Positions 57,473-64,000 of a DNA stretch of 64,000 nt are shown here, one piece after another; the stretch's first letter is position 1; each line of letters starts with the position of its first letter. Under the pieces are notes generated by a model that was not told where the DNA came from, made no database searches, and saw only the letters and a list, made by a program, of their open reading frames with translations. This DNA is from Rhizobium binae (GTDB lineage Bacteria; Pseudomonadota; Alphaproteobacteria; Rhizobiales; Rhizobiaceae), in NCBI RefSeq assembly GCF_017357225.1, contig NZ_CP071604.1:2731001-2795000 (forward strand), in the 5' to 3' direction. A program made the translations under genes and the position numbers.

Positions 57473-57715
57473 TCAGCCGATCCGAAGACCGCTTATCTTG
57501 ACGCCGCCGGATCGACAAACGCTCCAGAGCCAAGATCCTAGCCGAAGCAGAGCGCGGAATGCGTAGAAGACCACAAGGATCAGCAGGGGTGCGACGACCA
57601 GCAGAAGGGGGATTTCGCTATCCAACGCCCAGATCCCATCAACAATAGCTTCCAATACCGACTGAAAAATATCAAAAAATCCCCGATTGCTCGCCTTCTG
57701 CTCTCGATTGTCCAT
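57473..57715 (-). CDS. Small membrane protein
   Basis: This 80-residue protein starts at ATG 57715 with GGAG upstream; a GTG at 57805 would give a 110-residue version beginning with a lipobox-like AWVAGC. One strong membrane segment lies at about 38-60 (IPLLLVVAPLLILVVFYAF). Unknown function. Convergent with the DUF808 gene. Confidence 0.55.
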   Translation of the reverse strand: MDNREQKASNRGFFDIFQSVLEAIVDGIWALDSEIPLLLVVAPLLILVVFYAFRALLRLGSWLWSVCRSGGVKISGLRIG

Positions 57716-57805
57716 GGCCGCTCCGTTGCCCGTTTCATCGACACGTGGTGATGCCATGAACCGGTTGCAACCGGCCACCCACGCGGCTGAAGAAATGAGC
57801 AACAC

Positions 57806-58273
57806 CTACCGCAGCGGCAGCTCATAGCTCCGCTTCAGCGTTTCCATCGGCACATCCGTCTTGACGCTGAGCACGCTCGGGATGCGGGTCAGGTGATCGG
57901 CCTGGAAGCGCCAGTAGCTGTGCAGGTCGGCGGTGACGATGCGCAGCACGGCATCGCATTCGCCCGTCGTCAGGTAGCATTCCATGACTTCGGGAAACCG
58001 TCTCACCGCCTCGGCAAACCGCAGGGTCACCTCGGCGTCCTGCGTCTTGAACCAGACGCGGGCGAACACCGTCAGCCCCGCACCGACCTTTGCCGGGTCG
58101 AGCACGGCGACATAGCGATCAATGACGCCTGCCTCTTCCAGCAGCCGCACTCGGCGCAGGCAGGGCGAAGGCGACAGCCCCACCTCCCTTGCCAGCTCGA
58201 CATTCGAAATGCGCCCGTCGCGCTGGAGCACGCGCAGGATATGCCGATCGATCGCATCCAAGATTACTGGCAT
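57806..58273 (-). CDS. Lrp/AsnC-family regulator
   Basis: This 155-residue protein has the AsnC-type HTH (LDAIDRHILRVLQRDGRISNVELAREVGLSPSPCLRRVRLLEEAGVI split over 5-52) and a C-terminal RAM ligand domain (ECYLTTGECDAVLRIV). Lrp proteins sense amino acids. Divergent from argG-like gene 58398, it probably controls that gene in response to an amino acid. Confidence 0.94.
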   Translation of the reverse strand: MPVILDAIDRHILRVLQRDGRISNVELAREVGLSPSPCLRRVRLLEEAGVIDRYVAVLDPAKVGAGLTVFARVWFKTQDAEVTLRFAEAVRRFPEVMECYLTTGECDAVLRIVTADLHSYWRFQADHLTRIPSVLSVKTDVPMETLKRSYELPLR

Positions 58274-58299
58274 TTTATAGCTCGCTGAGATTAGTTAGT

Positions 58300-58312
58300 G
58301 GCATATAATGCC
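58300..58312. promoter_or_regulatory. Candidate Lrp operator
   Basis: GGCATATAATGCC, a 13-bp palindrome with 5-bp perfect arms, lies 26 bases upstream of the Lrp start in the divergent region. AT-rich centre and GGCA/TGCC ends fit an Lrp-type site. Confidence 0.6.
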
Positions 58313-58397
58313 AAATCTTCGCAATTTCAGGGATGCTTCGCAAGCTCATTGCGTGGGTTTTGGCCTATCGTTCCACGCATCGATGTGGAGACAGCTG

Positions 58398-59612
58398 ATG
58401 GCAAGAAAGATAGGAAAAATCGTGCTCGCCTATTCCGGCGGGCTGGATACCTCGATCATCCTCAAATGGCTGCAGGAGACCTATGGGTGCGAGGTCGTCA
58501 CCTTCACCGCCGATCTCGGCCAGGGCGAGGAGCTCGAGCCGGCGCGGGCGAAGGCTGCGATGCTTGGCATCAAGGACATTCGCATCGTCGATCTCAGGGA
58601 GGAGTTCGTCCGCGACTTCGTCTTTCCGATGCTGCGGGCGAACGCGCTCTACGAGGGGCAGTATCTCCTCGGCAGTTCCATCGCCCGACCGTTGATCGCC
58701 AAGCATCTCGTCGCCGTCGCCCGTGAAGTCGGCGCCGATGCCGTCGCCCACGGCTCGACCGGCAAGGGCAACGACCAGATCCGCTTCGAACTCGCCGTCA
58801 ATGCACTCGACCCGTCACTTGCGGTCATCGCCCCCTGGCGCCAATGGGATATCCGCTCTCGCACCCAGTTGCTGGAATATGCCGCGAGGAATCAAATCCC
58901 CGTGCCGAAGGACAAGCGCGGCGATGCCCCCTTCTCGATCGACGCCAACCTGCTGCACACCTCGACAGAGGGAAAGCTCCTTGAAAACCCGGCGGAGATC
59001 GCACCCGATTACATCTATCAGCGCACGGTCGATCCCGTCGCCGCTCCAGATCGGCCCGAGACTGTCGCGATCGGTTTCGAAAGCGGCGACCCGGTTTCGG
59101 TGGACGGCAGGCCGGTGACGCCGGCCGCATTGCTCACCGAGCTCAACGAGCGCGGCGGGCGACACGGCGTCGGGCGGCTCGATCTGGTGGAAAACCGCTT
59201 CATCGGCATCAAGTCGAGGGGTGTTTACGAGACGCCGGGAGGCACGATCCTGCTTGCAGCCCATCGCGGCATCGAATCGATCACCCTCGATCGCGCCGCC
59301 GCGCATCTGAAGGATGAGCTCATGCCCCGCTACGCCGAGTTGATCTATGACGGCTTCTGGTTTTCCCCCGAACGGGACATGCTGCAAGCCCTGATCGACC
59401 GAAGCCAGGGCTTCGTCAGCGGCGAAGTCACGCTCAGGCTCTACAAGGGAAACGCCTCGGTCATATCCCGAGCCTCGCCGTCGTCGCTCTATTCCGCCGA
59501 TCTCGTCACTTTCGAGGAAGGAGGGGTCGCCTATAACAACCATGACGCCGAAGGCTTCATCAGGCTCAACGGATTGCGCCTGAAAAACTGGGCCGCCCGT
59601 AACGGAAGATAA
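58398..59612 (+). CDS. argG: Argininosuccinate synthase (probable second copy)
   Basis: This 404-residue enzyme joins citrulline and aspartate using ATP in arginine synthesis. Marks: ATP pyrophosphatase loop AYSGGLDTS near residues 11-19, [15 protein letters not shown], and [13 protein letters not shown]. It differs clearly from the argG I remember for rhizobial chromosomes, so this is probably a diverged paralogue, and the neighbouring Lrp regulator supports a special role. Start ATG 58398. Whether it makes arginine or has a modified substrate is open. Confidence 0.92.
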   Translation: MARKIGKIVLAYSGGLDTSIILKWLQETYGCEVVTFTADLGQGEELEPARAKAAMLGIKDIRIVDLREEFVRDFVFPMLRANALYEGQYLLGSSIARPLIAKHLVAVAREVGADAVAHGSTGKGNDQIRFELAVNALDPSLAVIAPWRQWDIRSRTQLLEYAARNQIPVPKDKRGDAPFSIDANLLHTSTEGKLLENPAEIAPDYIYQRTVDPVAAPDRPETVAIGFESGDPVSVDGRPVTPAALLTELNERGGRHGVGRLDLVENRFIGIKSRGVYETPGGTILLAAHRGIESITLDRAAAHLKDELMPRYAELIYDGFWFSPERDMLQALIDRSQGFVSGEVTLRLYKGNASVISRASPSSLYSADLVTFEEGGVAYNNHDAEGFIRLNGLRLKNWAARNGR

Positions 59613-59821
59613 CGCGCCTGCGCAGCGGCCAACCTGATTAACCGCCGCCTCCCGCCGATCAGCCCGATCGGTCATCGCCCCAACATTTCAAACGATCTTA
59701 AAAAATCCCACTGAATAATTAATCGATTTTAATTTTGTTGTTAAAATTTTCTTGTTGCAGTGCAAAAGAAACTCGGCATTAGCTCTTAGCAGATGCTCAG
59801 TTTGTCGTTTGGAGGACTCGC
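59613..59821. other. Intergenic stretch, AT-rich centre
   Basis: 209 bases after argG. An AT-rich segment at about 59700-59760 may carry the promoter for the small gene at 59822. No hairpin terminator was noticed. Confidence 0.35.
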
Positions 59822-59995
59822 ATGACCGTCACATTTCCACTCACCGAGAAGCGCGACGCAGAAGCGTTGCTCAAGCATTTGACGCTGCACAAGCTCACCT
59901 ATCCCGGAAACTGCGTCGTGTCGCTCAAGGCGCACGTCGCCCAGGTTTCATCCTCGCACACAACAGCCCTCGGCACGGCCCGGACCGCCTGGTAG
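59822..59995 (+). CDS. Small hypothetical protein (57 aa)
   Basis: The frame from ATG 59822 with GGAGG upstream encodes MTVTFPLTEKRDAEALLKHL, then TYPGNCVVSLKAHVAQVSSS, ending at TAG 59993-59995. It may be the intact gene or the start of one cut by a repeat element just downstream. No family recognised. Confidence 0.5.
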   Translation: MTVTFPLTEKRDAEALLKHLTLHKLTYPGNCVVSLKAHVAQVSSSHTTALGTARTAW

Positions 59996-60222
59996 AACTG
60001 GTTTCAAACGTTCTTCGCCGCGCCCACCCTCATCTGCTTGCCGGCGGCCAGGTGAGGGTGACGGAATTCGGCGCACCCGGCACCCACCGGATAGCGGCCA
60101 GCAGGCATCGTTGGCTGCCAGCCACAGAAAAGCGATCATTGCGGTATGTCCGGAGCTCCCACTCCCCGCGATGCCGCCGGAGCGGAAACCGGCTTCCAGC
60201 TCGGCGGCGGCAAATCGGATTC

Positions 60223-61005
60223 GTGACCCAATTGACCTACCTGAAACATGGCCTGCTCGCTCTGGCATTAATGCTCGCAGCCTTGTTGCCCCTGCGCCAA
60301 GCCCAGGCCGAACAATGCGGACAGGAGACTTTCGATGAGGCGAAATACGTCGTCTGCACATTGGAAGTGGGAAAAGTCGACCTGCGTCTGTTCTGGAAGG
60401 GCGCCGACGGCGAGCCATACCGCGCTTTTTCAAGCCTTGCCGAAGCCGTTCGCGCCGAAGGGCGAAAACTGACCTTCGCGGTCAATGCCGGCATGTACCG
60501 GGCCGACTTTTCGCCGATGGGACTGTATGTCGAGAACGGCAGGGAACTGAAACCCGCCAATATGGCGGCTGCCGAACGCGCCGCCGGTCAGGTGCCGAAT
60601 TTCTACAAGAAGCCGAACGGAGTGTTCTTTCTGGGCGAAACCGGCGCCGGCATCCTTCCGACAGAGGCGTTCGTCAAGCTCGCCCCCAAGGCCCGCTTCG
60701 CCACCCAGTCCGGCCCGTTGCTCGTCATCGCCAACAAGCTCAATCCGATCTTCATCATCGGTTCGATGGACCGGACCCGCAGAAGCGGTGTCGGTGTCTG
60801 CGAGAACGGGACCGTTCGCTTCGCGATCAGCGAAGACACTGTCAATTTCCACGATTTCGCGCGGCTCTTCCGCGATCGCCTGCAATGTGCCGACGCCTTG
60901 TTTCTCGATGGTGGACGCGGCGTCGGACTTTACAATCCGGCGATGGGACGCAACGACTGGTCCTGGCACGGCGGCTATGGCCCGATCTTCGGGCTGGTGG
61001 AATAG
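60223..61005 (+). CDS. Phosphodiester glycosidase-like (NAGPA family) secreted protein
   Basis: This 260-residue protein starts at GTG 60223. A signal peptide (LKHGLLALALMLAALLPLRQAQA) precedes the NAGPA-type domain: FAVNAGMYRADFSPMGLYVENG, GVFFLGETGAGIL, FATQSGPLLVI and CADALFLDGGRGVGLYNP. NAGPA-like proteins cleave phosphodiester-linked sugars, often on polysaccharides. It is predicted periplasmic. The earlier in-frame sequence up to 59752 overlaps the small gene and looks unlike protein. Confidence 0.9.
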   Translation: MTQLTYLKHGLLALALMLAALLPLRQAQAEQCGQETFDEAKYVVCTLEVGKVDLRLFWKGADGEPYRAFSSLAEAVRAEGRKLTFAVNAGMYRADFSPMGLYVENGRELKPANMAAAERAAGQVPNFYKKPNGVFFLGETGAGILPTEAFVKLAPKARFATQSGPLLVIANKLNPIFIIGSMDRTRRSGVGVCENGTVRFAISEDTVNFHDFARLFRDRLQCADALFLDGGRGVGLYNPAMGRNDWSWHGGYGPIFGLVE

Positions 61006-61138
61006 CGCGAGGGGAAATTACATCGAGCCCCGCATTCCCCCGCCGGCCCTTGCATTCGGGCGAACGTCGATATCGGCCATGACGGCGAAAAACGGATGCC
61101 CGCTATGACAGGCGAGCTTTCATCACCGTCGCGCGCGA

Positions 61139-63019
61139 TCAAGTCGCGAGTGGGGCCGGCCAAGAATCGTGGACGTCTACAGGAATAAAACCGCCGGTCT
61201 GGCGTTTCCACAGGCGGGCAAACAGGCCATCCCGTTCGACCAGTTCGTCCGGCCTGCCCTCTTCCACGATCCGCCCGTGATCGAGCACGACGATCCGGTC
61301 CATCCTGGCGATGGTCGAGAGGCGGTGCGCGATGGCGATCACAGTCTTGCCCTCCATGACGAGGTTGAATCTTTCCTGGATTGCCGCTTCGGATTCGCTG
61401 TCGAGGGCAGAGGTCGCTTCGTCAAGCACCAGGATCGGCGCGTCCTTCAGCAGCACGCGGGCGATAGCGACACGCTGCCGCTGGCCTCCTGACAGCTTGA
61501 TGCCGCGGTCGCCGACGAAGGCGTCATAGCCCTTGCGGCCCTCGCTGTCGGCAAGATCGGCGATGAAGGCATCGGCGCTCGCCATCTTCGTCACCCTTTC
61601 GATCTCTTCCTGAGTCGCCCCCGGCCGGCCGTAACGGATGTTGTCGCCGACCGAACGGTGCAGCAGCGCGACATCCTGGGCGATGACGCCGATGGCACGG
61701 CGAAGGCTTGTCTGGGTGACCGCGCGGATATCCTGTCCATCGATCAGGATCGCGCCCTCCCTGATGTCGTAGAAACGCAGGAGCAGGTTTGTGAGCGTGG
61801 TCTTGCCGGCCCCTGAGAGACCGACGAGCCCCACCTTCTCGCCGGGCTGCACCGTCAGCGACAGGGCGTCGATGACTGCTTTGCCCGATTTATAGGCGAA
61901 GCAGACATTCTCAAACCGGATCTCGCCCCGTTGCACGGCGAGTTCGCTCGCATCCGGCCGGTCGCGGATCGTCGGCGGCGTCGTCATGACCGGCATGGCA
62001 TCCCTGATCGTGCCGATCGCCTGGAAGATCTGCTGGCCCATCTGCAGGAAGACGAAGATCTGCGACGACAGCCGGTTGAGGATGTAGATCGCGCCGACGA
62101 ACTCGCCGACGGTAAGGAAGCCTTTGACGAGACCGGAAAATCCGATCGACAGCATGGCTAGCCACAGCAGCGTGTTGAGAACGACGACGGTCACTTCCGA
62201 CGAACGATAGATACGCTGTTCGCTGTGCTGCGTTTGCACGGCCTTCTGAATGATGCGGCGGATGGCGCCTGCCTCACTGTCTTCGGCCGCAAACTGTTTG
62301 ATCATCTGCATGTTGGTATAAAGATCGGTGATGGCGCCGGCCACCATGCTGCGCTGCTTGGCGGTGCGGCGCGAGCGTTCGACGAAAACAGGCACGATCC
62401 TGACGGTGAATGCGACGTTGAGGGCGATCCAGACGACGACCGGCAGGGCAAGCTGCCAGGCCAGGGCGCTGAGCAGGATAACGGAGCCGACCAGCTGCAT
62501 CAGGAAACGCGGGATGGACTGGAAGCCGGCAAGGATCTGCTGCTGGACGGCCGAAGAGACCTGCTGCAGCCGCGAGGAAACCTGGCCGGCATAAAGATCG
62601 TGGAAGAAGGCAAGGTCCTGCCGCTCCACCGCCTTGTGGCCCTGCCACTGAATGGCAGCCGGCATGGCAATGCCCAATGTGTGCGAGCTCAGCGTGTTGA
62701 GCGTGAACGAAACGATCGGCATCACGGGAAAGATCAGGAAGCCGAAGACAGCAAGCAGCAGCCATTCCGCCTCCAGGAAGGCGGCGGCGCCCTGCTGCGT
62801 CACGCCATCGACGATGACCGACAGCCCCCAGACGATCGTCAGGTTGATCATCTCGAACACCATGGAGCAAAGCGCCAGCGCGATCAGCACGGCGCGAAAC
62901 ATCGAAATGAAGTGCAGAAGCACGGCTACCGGACCCTTGGACGGCAGCGGCCGATAGGCAATATCCAGCGGCCGGATCCAGGTTTCGAAAGGACGATAGA
63001 TCGCATCTGAGATCGACAT
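61139..63019 (-). CDS. ABC exporter, fused membrane and ATPase domains
   Basis: This 626-residue half-transporter has six membrane segments within residues 30-330 and a nucleotide-binding domain with Walker A GLSGAGKTT, signature LSGGQRQRVAIAR, Walker B ILVLDEATSALD and switch His in IAHRLS. It belongs to the MsbA/MDR-type family and should work as a homodimer. Substrate unknown; lipid, peptide or drug export are typical. It is convergent with the upstream NAGPA-like gene. Confidence 0.94.
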   Translation of the reverse strand: MSISDAIYRPFETWIRPLDIAYRPLPSKGPVAVLLHFISMFRAVLIALALCSMVFEMINLTIVWGLSVIVDGVTQQGAAAFLEAEWLLLAVFGFLIFPVMPIVSFTLNTLSSHTLGIAMPAAIQWQGHKAVERQDLAFFHDLYAGQVSSRLQQVSSAVQQQILAGFQSIPRFLMQLVGSVILLSALAWQLALPVVVWIALNVAFTVRIVPVFVERSRRTAKQRSMVAGAITDLYTNMQMIKQFAAEDSEAGAIRRIIQKAVQTQHSEQRIYRSSEVTVVVLNTLLWLAMLSIGFSGLVKGFLTVGEFVGAIYILNRLSSQIFVFLQMGQQIFQAIGTIRDAMPVMTTPPTIRDRPDASELAVQRGEIRFENVCFAYKSGKAVIDALSLTVQPGEKVGLVGLSGAGKTTLTNLLLRFYDIREGAILIDGQDIRAVTQTSLRRAIGVIAQDVALLHRSVGDNIRYGRPGATQEEIERVTKMASADAFIADLADSEGRKGYDAFVGDRGIKLSGGQRQRVAIARVLLKDAPILVLDEATSALDSESEAAIQERFNLVMEGKTVIAIAHRLSTIARMDRIVVLDHGRIVEEGRPDELVERDGLFARLWKRQTGGFIPVDVHDSWPAPLAT

Positions 63020-63235
63020 TGGCCACCCGATGAATGGGGAAGAGACGTGGACTCAACTACGCCAGGTCGCATGGGATCATCTTCCAGCCTCAACCTCAAC
63101 TAGAATTTCAAAATGACCGAATGGCGTCATCGCGACGGCTCGAGCCCGGAAGCAACGTCGCATTGTCCAATTGCGGTCGCTATCCGATTGAGGCAGGATG
63201 CGGCGCGTGAAGAGGCGCAGGGATTGAACGCGCGC

Positions 63236-63637
63236 ATGCTGACGGGCTCATGTCATTGCGGCAAGACGAGTTGGACGCTCGAGGGCGATCCCGGCTCGAT
63301 TACCGCGTGCAACTGCACCCTCTGCCGACGCTACGGCGTTCTGTGGGCCTATGACTATGAGGGGGAGCGTATCACTCTGACCGGGGAGACAGCTTCCTAT
63401 ACCCGCGCCGGCAGGGAGAACTCATCTCTCGAAATCCTGTTCTGCCCCTCCTGCGCCTGCGTCTTGAGCTGGCGCGGCCTGCGGCTTCAAAAGGATGGCC
63501 GTCGCCGCATGGCCGTCAATATTCGGCTTGCGCCTCCGGATCGCGTCGCCGACTTGCCCATCGATCATTTCGATGGGCTTGAGACGTTCGAAGACCTTCC
63601 GTCCCAAGGGCGCTGCGTGCGCGATATCTGGTTTTAA
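63236..63637 (+). CDS. GFA-family (glutathione-dependent formaldehyde-activating-like) protein
   Basis: This 133-residue protein starts at ATG 63236. Zinc-binding cysteines GSCHCGKTSW, CNCTLCRRYG and ILFCPSCACVLSW give the Gfa/CENP-V fold. The original activity of Gfa is conjugation of formaldehyde with glutathione; most relatives have no proven substrate. The frame extends upstream to 63113, but the sequence there is not conserved-looking. Confidence 0.9.
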   Translation: MLTGSCHCGKTSWTLEGDPGSITACNCTLCRRYGVLWAYDYEGERITLTGETASYTRAGRENSSLEILFCPSCACVLSWRGLRLQKDGRRRMAVNIRLAPPDRVADLPIDHFDGLETFEDLPSQGRCVRDIWF

Positions 63638-63693
63638 AACCCGCCGTGCACCTGCCGCAGCAGGCGGGCCACAGATCGTCCGCGCAGGCCGGT

Positions 63694-64000
63694 TCAGCCG
63701 CGCCGGGCGGCCTCGATCGCGGCAACGTCGATCTTGCGCATGGTCATCATTGCATCAAAGGCCCGCTTTGCCTGATCACCACCAGCTGAGAGCGCCTCGG
63801 TCAACACCCGCGGCGTAATCTGCCATGATACGCCCCATTTATCTTTACACCAGCCGCACTCGCTTTCCTGGCCGCCATTGCCGACTATGGCATTCCAATA
63901 GCGGTCGGTCTCTTGCTGATCCTCGGTTGCGATCTGAAATGAAAAAGCTTCGCTGTGTTTGAACGTAGGACCGCCGTTCAGGCCAATGCAAGGAATACCC
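63694..64000 (-). CDS. PhnB-like (VOC superfamily) protein, 5' end outside window
   Basis: The frame read from the window edge to TGA at 63696-63694 encodes at least 101 residues: GIPCIGLNGGPTFKHSEAFS, then YWNAIVGNGGQESECGWCKDKWGVSWQITP and FDAMMTMRKIDVAAIEAA. This is the C-terminal part of the PhnB / 3-demethylubiquinone methyltransferase-like family with a paired beta-alpha-beta fold. True activity of these proteins is unclear. Confidence 0.92.
   Translation of the reverse strand, partial: GIPCIGLNGGPTFKHSEAFSFQIATEDQQETDRYWNAIVGNGGQESECGWCKDKWGVSWQITPRVLTEALSAGGDQAKRAFDAMMTMRKIDVAAIEAARRG

Noticed and set aside
58815..59675. A 286-codon minus-strand frame
   Set aside because: Antisense shadow of the argG paralogue.
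59752..60222. N-terminal extension of the NAGPA-like gene
   Set aside because: The extension lacks protein-like sequence, overlaps the small gene at 59822, and the signal peptide begins at GTG 60223.

Overview
The window looks like chromosome of a Rhizobium-type alphaproteobacterium (R. leguminosarum/etli group is my best guess). Pointers are GC-rich codon use, a BA14K-family protein, a DUF5939-type adenylate cyclase, a diverged second argininosuccinate synthase, several small rhizobial hypothetical proteins and a RIME-like intergenic repeat. No tRNA or rRNA gene was seen.

Two thirds of the window (331-44051, about 43.7 kb) is one integrated siphovirus-type prophage in dusA. A 29-bp direct repeat of dusA codons marks attL (331-359) and attR (44023-44051). 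The original dusA start is stranded as a 25-codon fragment beside attL. At attR the phage supplies a new TTG start and about 14 codons in frame with the rest of dusA, so an apparently intact gene is rebuilt.

Prophage layout, left to right: (a) 361-9330, accessory and early genes, mostly +: small unknown proteins, a secreted Tyr/Arg-rich protein, an HNH nuclease, an XRE regulator overlapping a HEPN (AbiU2-like) gene, three overlapping related DNA-binding genes, a LigD-type ATP-dependent DNA ligase and small phage proteins; (b) 9430-10275, a phosphoribosyltransferase-fold protein; (c) 10354-13200, a virion appendage protein fused to a complete FAD-dependent oxidoreductase, with an apparent frameshift near 12625; (d) 13229-14878, a lysis cassette (holin, SAR endolysin, nested Rz/Rz1-like spanins, small membrane protein); (e) 15122-15716, two + strand moron-like genes; (f) 15933-36300, the late module on the - strand read from the right: terminase, portal, protease, capsid, connectors, tail tube, tail chaperones with a probable -1 frameshift, tape measure, tail tip, beta-helix tailspike, methyltransferase; a GIY-YIG/AP2 homing endonuclease sits between tail tube and chaperone; (g) 36411-42713, an HNH nuclease, small + strand DUF3606 genes, a prim-pol/helicase followed by a helically phased repeat array, and an AlpA-like protein; (h) the tyrosine integrase at 42793-43866.

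Right of attR lies ordinary host chromosome: dusA, a cytosolic HtrA-like protease, an alpha/beta hydrolase, small rhizobial proteins, a BA14K protein, an HxlR regulator divergent from a RibD/DHFR-like enzyme, an adenylate cyclase, a TetR regulator divergent from an O-methyltransferase, a DUF808 membrane protein, an Lrp regulator divergent from an argG paralogue, a phosphodiester-glycosidase-like protein, an ABC exporter, a GFA-family protein and a PhnB-like protein cut by the window end. Left of attL is the 3' end of a cold-shock gene.

The least expected items are the oxidoreductase built into a phage appendage protein, the repeat array beside the prim-pol, the HTH-gene triplet, the XRE-HEPN pair, and the prophage-borne ligase and phosphoribosyltransferase.
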